Shown: positions 58,702 to 64,000 of the stretch, piece by piece | How positions within the stretch are numbered: the first letter of the stretch is position 1 | Layout: the number at the start of each line of letters is the position of its first letter | Origin: Micromonospora radicis | GTDB lineage: Bacteria > Actinomycetota > Actinomycetes > Mycobacteriales > Micromonosporaceae | DNA: 64,000 bases | Reading direction: 5' to 3' | Assembly (NCBI RefSeq): GCF_003583405.1 | Contig: NZ_QXEC01000008.1 | Location: 124,001 to 188,000 of the forward strand | Notes under the pieces: generated by a model | What the model was told of the DNA's origin: nothing | The model's database searches: none | The model's input: only the letters and a program-made list of their open reading frames with translations | Made by a program: the position numbers and the translations under genes

Positions 58702-59793
58702 GTGAGTGTCGCATTCGTGACCGGTTCGGGCGGGTTGATCGGCTCTGAGGCGGTCCGGCACTTCGCCGGCCTCGGTCTCGATGTCGTCGGCATCGACAAC
58801 GACATGCGGCAGGAGTTCTTCGGCGAGGAGGCGTCCACCGCCTGGAACGTGCGCCGGCTGACCGACGAGCTGGGTGCCGCGTACTCGCACCACAGCATCG
58901 ACATCCGGGACCGGGGCGCACTCGGTGCGCTGTTCGAGCGGTACGGCCGGGACGTCGCCGTGGTGATCCACACCGCCGCGCAGCCGTCGCACGACTGGGC
59001 GGTACGCGACCCGTTCACCGACTTCGACGTGAACGCCGCCGGCACCCTGAACGTGCTGCAGAACGTCCGCGAGCACTGCATCGAGGCGCCGGTCATCCAC
59101 TGCTCTACCAACAAGGTCTACGGCGACCGGCCGAACAGCCTGCCCCTGGTCGAGTTGGAGACCCGCTGGGAGATCGAGCCGGGGCACCCGTACGAGCAGG
59201 GCATCCGCGAGGACATGTCGATCGACGCCTGCCTGCACTCGATCTTCGGGGCCTCGAAGGTCGCGGCCGACGTGATGGTGCAGGAGTACGGCCGCTACTT
59301 CGACATGAGGACGGCCTGCTTCCGGGGCGGCACGCTGACCGGTCCGGCCCACTCGGCCACCGAGCTGCACGGCTTCCTCGGCTACGTGATGCGGGCCAAC
59401 ATGGAGCGCCGCACCTACAAGATCTTCGGATACCAGGGCAAGCAGGTCCGGGACGCGATCCACAGCTCCGACGTGGTCTCCGCGTTCGAGGCGTTCTTCC
59501 GCAACCCGCGCTCGGCGGCCGTCTACAACCTGGGCGGCGGCCGGCACTCGAACACCTCCAACCGGGAGGCGTTCGCGCTGGCCGAGCGGATCACCGGCCA
59601 GGAGATGATCACCGAGTACGTCGAGGCCAACCGGATCGGCGACCACAAGTGGTGGATCGGCTCCAACGAGGCGTTCCAGGCCGACTACCCGGACTGGAAG
59701 CAGGTCTACGACGTACCAATGATCATGCGAGAGATCTACGAGGCGAATGTGGACAAGTGGATCCCGACCAACGGCGACGAGGTGCAGCGGTGA
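58702..59793 (+). CDS. NAD-dependent epimerase/dehydratase (CDP-paratose 2-epimerase-like)
   Basis: 363 residues from GTG 58702, with AGGAG 6 nt upstream; the open frame extends far upstream through the tRNA and cannot be coding there. Extended SDR fold: '[19 protein letters not shown]' (NAD-binding GxxGxxG) and '[16 protein letters not shown]', then '[33 protein letters not shown]'. The usual catalytic YxxxK is 'FGASK' here, so the Tyr is replaced by Phe. The C-terminal half has '[12 protein letters not shown]' and '[17 protein letters not shown]'. It probably modifies a nucleotide sugar used by the glycosyltransferase encoded next, whose start overlaps its stop (GTGA). Confidence 0.88.
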   Translation: MSVAFVTGSGGLIGSEAVRHFAGLGLDVVGIDNDMRQEFFGEEASTAWNVRRLTDELGAAYSHHSIDIRDRGALGALFERYGRDVAVVIHTAAQPSHDWAVRDPFTDFDVNAAGTLNVLQNVREHCIEAPVIHCSTNKVYGDRPNSLPLVELETRWEIEPGHPYEQGIREDMSIDACLHSIFGASKVAADVMVQEYGRYFDMRTACFRGGTLTGPAHSATELHGFLGYVMRANMERRTYKIFGYQGKQVRDAIHSSDVVSAFEAFFRNPRSAAVYNLGGGRHSNTSNREAFALAERITGQEMITEYVEANRIGDHKWWIGSNEAFQADYPDWKQVYDVPMIMREIYEANVDKWIPTNGDEVQR

Positions 59794-60587
59794 CCAAGCG
59801 CAACGTGCTCGGCGTGCTGGTCGACGCCACCGACTACGCGCAGGCCACCGAGCAGGTGGTGGCCGCCGCCCAGGAGCGCCGGCCGATGACGCTGACCGCA
59901 CTGGCCGTACACGGGGTGATGACCGGGGTGCTGGACCCGGCGCACAACGCCCGACTGAACTCCTTCGACCTGGTGACCCCGGACGGCCAGCCGGTCCGCT
60001 GGGCGCTGAACCTGCTGCACGGCGCCGGCCTCTCCGACCGGGTCTACGGCCCGCAGCTCACCCTGCACGTGCTCTCCCGCTGCGCCGACGAGGGCCTACC
60101 GGTCTACCTGTACGGCTCGACCGAGGAGACCCTGGCCCGGCTGATCCCGGCGCTGGAGCGGATGTTCCCGGCACTGAAGATCGCCGGTGTGGAACCGTCG
60201 AAGTTCCGCGCCGTGCAGCCGGGCGAGGACGTGGAGATCGCCGACCGGATCCGGGCCAGCGGCGCCCGGCTCGTCCTGGTCGGGCTGGGCTGCCCCCGCC
60301 AGGAGGTCTTCGCGTACGCGATGCGCCCGCTGCTGGACATGCCGCTGATGGCGGTCGGTGCGGCCTTCGACTACCACGCCGGACTGCTGCGCCAGCCGCC
60401 GCCGTGGATGCAGCGGGCCGGGCTGGAGTGGTTCTGGCGGCTCGGGCTGGAGCCGAAGCGGCTGTGGCGGCGGTACGTGATCCTCAACCCGGCGTACCTC
60501 GGCCGGTTGTTCGCCCAGAAGGTCGGCCTGTGGAAGGCCCGGCCGCCGGCCCCGGCCAGCGAGCGCCCGGCCGGTTTCGCGGTCTGA
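59790..60587 (+). CDS. WecG/TagA/CpsF-family glycosyltransferase
   Basis: 265 residues from GTG 59790, overlapping the epimerase stop by 4 bp. Family features: '[46 protein letters not shown]', '[29 protein letters not shown]', '[27 protein letters not shown]', '[13 protein letters not shown]' and '[23 protein letters not shown]'. The family transfers ManNAc-type or related sugars to lipid-linked intermediates of teichoic acids, enterobacterial common antigen or capsules at the membrane. With the epimerase it forms a two-gene unit for an envelope glycan. A perfect terminator follows. Confidence 0.92.
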   Translation: MTKRNVLGVLVDATDYAQATEQVVAAAQERRPMTLTALAVHGVMTGVLDPAHNARLNSFDLVTPDGQPVRWALNLLHGAGLSDRVYGPQLTLHVLSRCADEGLPVYLYGSTEETLARLIPALERMFPALKIAGVEPSKFRAVQPGEDVEIADRIRASGARLVLVGLGCPRQEVFAYAMRPLLDMPLMAVGAAFDYHAGLLRQPPPWMQRAGLEWFWRLGLEPKRLWRRYVILNPAYLGRLFAQKVGLWKARPPAPASERPAGFAV

Positions 60588-60600
60588 CCCGACCGACGCG

Positions 60601-60634
60601 AGCGGGCCCCCGGCTGGACAGCCGGGGGCCCGCT
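60601..60634. terminator. Terminator between glycosyltransferase and convergent subtilisin gene
   Basis: Perfect 15-bp stem (60601-60615 / 60620-60634) with loop ggac, 13 bp after one stop codon and 14 bp from the other. Confidence 0.9.
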
Positions 60635-60648
60635 GTCGTACCCGGACG

Positions 60649-62523
<1,875 letters not shown>

Positions 62524-62738
62524 CTTCCTACCTCCCTCCGAGCGGCAGCCGTCGTCCACCTGCTCGTGGCAGGAAGATCGATGAGCGCCGATCAAGGTGA
62601 GGGTAGTTCGGCCTGTGGACGCAGATAAACATGTTGGATCCCCCATAACACTGACGGGATGGGTCCCCCTACGGGGACGAATACGGGTCCACCGGGGGGT
62701 CGGCCCGGATTCGGCGGGCGAGAAATCGGGCAAGGCTG

Positions 62739-63341
62739 ATGGGCATGCAGAGCCATCTCGCCCTCCTGCTCCCGGTCGCCCTCGTCTGGTGGACCGCCGG
62801 CTACCTCGCGGACGGGCTGCCCCGGTCGACCCGCGCTCGTGGGCTGCGCCGGCAGACCGGCTGGCTGCTGGCGCTGACCGGACTCGGCCTGACGGTGGCC
62901 CTGCCGATCGCCGGCCTGGCGACCGTCGGCGCCACCCTGGCGGACCGGGCCGCGGCCGGACTCGCTCTCGCCGCCGTCCCCGCACTGGTGGTGGCGATCT
63001 GCACGGTGCGCCGGGTACGCCGACTCCGGGCCGGCGCGGGAGCACTTTCCGTCACGCCCCGGACCCCGGCGCCGCACGGACTGCGCGCCGCCGCCGCCCA
63101 CCCACTGATCGGCCTGCCGTTGCAGGTGACCGGGCTGGCCCTGCTGCCGGCGCTGGTCACCGCGAGCGGCGCAGGCCAACTCCTCGGTCCCGGCGCGACC
63201 GGCCCCGCCGTCACCGTCGGAGTGCTGGGCGTCGCGGCCATCGGGGTACGGCACGCGCTGCGGCACAACCGGCTCGCCGAGCGGGCGATGCCGGAGCGGG
63301 CGACGAGTTCAGCGCGTCCGGCCGGAGCCCTGCACGTATAG
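62739..63341 (+). CDS. Multi-pass membrane protein of unknown function
   Basis: 200 residues from ATG 62739 (or ATG 62745). Five or six hydrophobic helices (for example SHLALLLPVALVWWTAGYLA, WLLALTGLGLTVALPIAGLATV, LALAAVPALVVAICTV, LQVTGLALLPALVTASG, AVTVGVLGVAAIGVRHAL) with basic loops. No recognised family. It is divergent from the subtilisin gene. The last 33 bp overlap the end of the convergent minus-strand gene at 63309, so one of the two stops may be functionally unimportant. Confidence 0.6.
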   Translation: MGMQSHLALLLPVALVWWTAGYLADGLPRSTRARGLRRQTGWLLALTGLGLTVALPIAGLATVGATLADRAAAGLALAAVPALVVAICTVRRVRRLRAGAGALSVTPRTPAPHGLRAAAAHPLIGLPLQVTGLALLPALVTASGAGQLLGPGATGPAVTVGVLGVAAIGVRHALRHNRLAERAMPERATSSARPAGALHV

Positions 63342-63713
63342 CAGTTCCAGAATCGCCCGCGTCGCCTCGAACCAGCGGTCCAGCCAGCCGGGCGGCGGCA
63401 CACTGCCCTTGGGTGGCAACTCCATCAACAGACCACGCAACAGTGGGTGGTCCACGAGCGAACCGTCGTCCGCGGGCGACCAACCGGCGGCCGGGAACGA
63501 GGGCTCGGTGAGCGGGTTCGGATCAAGTGACGGCAGGGTGAGCGGCGCGGGGGCCTGCTCGCTTGCCGCACCGACGTCCCGCCCGGTGTGTTCGGTGTCC
63601 GACGACACCACCTCGGTCAACACGGTGTCCCGTCGAGCCCCGCGGTACTTACCGCCGAACCGCTCCGGTTTACCCGGCCCATTGGTGAGGTTCTCTGACC
63701 CGATACTCGTCAT
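63309..63713 (-). CDS. Hypothetical protein
   Basis: 134 residues from ATG 63713, preceded by AGGCGAG. Mostly polar and Pro-rich with a disordered first half (MTSIGSENLTNGPGKPERFG). The C-terminal 50 residues, 'DDGSLVDHPLLRGLLMELPPKGSVPPPGWLDRWFEATRAILELLYV', look folded and hydrophobic enough to interact with another protein. I recognise no domain; it seems restricted to close relatives. It overlaps the end of the plus-strand membrane protein gene by 33 bp. Confidence 0.5.
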   Translation of the reverse strand: MTSIGSENLTNGPGKPERFGGKYRGARRDTVLTEVVSSDTEHTGRDVGAASEQAPAPLTLPSLDPNPLTEPSFPAAGWSPADDGSLVDHPLLRGLLMELPPKGSVPPPGWLDRWFEATRAILELLYVQGSGRTR

Positions 63714-63830
63714 GCGTCTCGCCTGCCTCGCTCGGTTACCCGCCCTGCTCAGGGGGATGTCGACCAGCGCGTACCGAGAGGTACAACGAAACGGGTCGCA
63801 AGTGGCGACGGCAACCGACGTAGATGCGAA

Positions 63831-63862
63831 CGGTCCCCGTCCGGCTTGCCGGACGGGGACCG
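63831..63862 (-). terminator. Terminator of the DUF397 gene
   Basis: Perfect 14-bp stem (CGGTCCCCGTCCGG and complement, 63831-63844 / 63849-63862) with loop cttg, 17 bp after the DUF397 stop on the minus strand, followed by ttcgcatc. Confidence 0.88.
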
Positions 63863-63878
63863 CACAACGCCGCGGGGG

Positions 63879-64000
63879 TCAGCCCCGGCCGAACCCGCCG
63901 TCCCGCGTGCTGGCGACGAAGGCGTGCCAGTCACCCGGGGCGAAGACCAGGGCCGGACCGGCCTTGTCCTTCGAGTCCCGGACGCCGACCGCCCCGGTCA
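63879..64000 (-). CDS. DUF397 domain protein (5' end beyond window)
   Basis: The last 40 codons are visible: '...VGVRDSKDKAGPALVFAPGDWHAFVASTRDGGFGRG' then TGA at 63879. 'VRDSK', 'LVFAPGDWHAFV' and the short tail are diagnostic of DUF397, a small actinomycete-specific protein. It is usually encoded beside an XRE-type regulator as a regulator/partner pair and is often linked with development or toxin-antitoxin-like behaviour. The partner, if present, should lie just beyond the window edge. Confidence 0.9.
   Translation of the reverse strand, partial: TGAVGVRDSKDKAGPALVFAPGDWHAFVASTRDGGFGRG

Overview
The window is about 64 kb of very GC-rich actinobacterial chromosome, most likely from the Micromonosporaceae (Micromonospora or a close relative). 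The reasons are the strong G/C third-position bias, frequent GTG/TTG starts and 4-bp ATGA/GTGA couplings, the dnaK-grpE-dnaJ-hspR order with a HAIR operator, DUF397 and DUF6458 proteins, a c-di-AMP riboswitch before an NlpC/P60 hydrolase, and the conserved actinobacterial block crgA - DUF881 - sortase E - trpG - pknB - pknA - pbpA - rodA - pstP - fhaB - fhaA - tRNA-Leu, which in mycobacteria lies close to oriC. I saw no phage, transposase, integrase, CRISPR array or biosynthetic cluster; this is core chromosome with a few strain-level features.

Layout. 0-3 kb: partial BNR-type lipoprotein-like gene, a KhtT/KhtU-like K+/H+ antiporter pair and two small unknown genes. 3.3-7.9 kb: the heat-shock operon dnaK-grpE-dnaJ-hspR (minus strand), with its promoter and HspR operator, and an intercistronic hairpin before dnaJ. 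8-13 kb: divergently from dnaK, two tandem dynamin-like membrane GTPases, then an unknown protein and a PAP2 phosphatase. 13.5-18.5 kb: a Pro/Ser/Thr-rich membrane protein and a 2-oxoacid dehydrogenase operon (E1a-E1b-E2). 18.7-24 kb: a 45-residue peptide gene, a large Trp-studded disordered LppU-like membrane protein and a thioredoxin-NHL protein. 24-28.3 kb: 5-oxoprolinase operon pxpBCA, TrhA and a SixA phosphatase flanked by two DUF6458 paralogues.

28.6-44 kb: an acyl-CoA dehydrogenase, a SpoIIE-type phosphatase, RlpA, assorted single genes, tRNA-Gly, a secreted M43 protease, a flavin-nucleotide-binding protein divergent from dcd across a LexA-type box, two NlpC/P60 hydrolases and the membrane Fe-S dehydrogenase EtfD. 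44-58.6 kb: the growth and division block. PknA/PknB sense and phosphorylate, PstP removes phosphate, FhaA/FhaB bind phosphothreonine, RodA/PbpA build septal or lateral wall, CrgA positions divisome proteins and a class E sortase anchors surface proteins. 58.7-64 kb: an epimerase plus WecG/TagA-type glycosyltransferase pair, a secreted subtilisin and small hypothetical genes.

Most interesting observations: (i) near-identical palindromes GTTAC-N6-GTAAC upstream of both the acyl-CoA dehydrogenase and EtfD, 14 kb apart, suggesting one fatty-acid-oxidation regulon; (ii) four T-A-[F/L]-[L/I/M] motifs in the long disordered tail of the sortase, shaped like FHA-binding phosphothreonine sites and encoded beside the kinases and FHA proteins; (iii) a LexA-type box overlapping a leaderless promoter beside dcd; (iv) an asymmetric GTPase pair divergent from dnaK; (v) a 10-copy 14-bp minisatellite between convergent genes; (vi) a half-length SanA/YdcF remnant fused in tandem to pknB.
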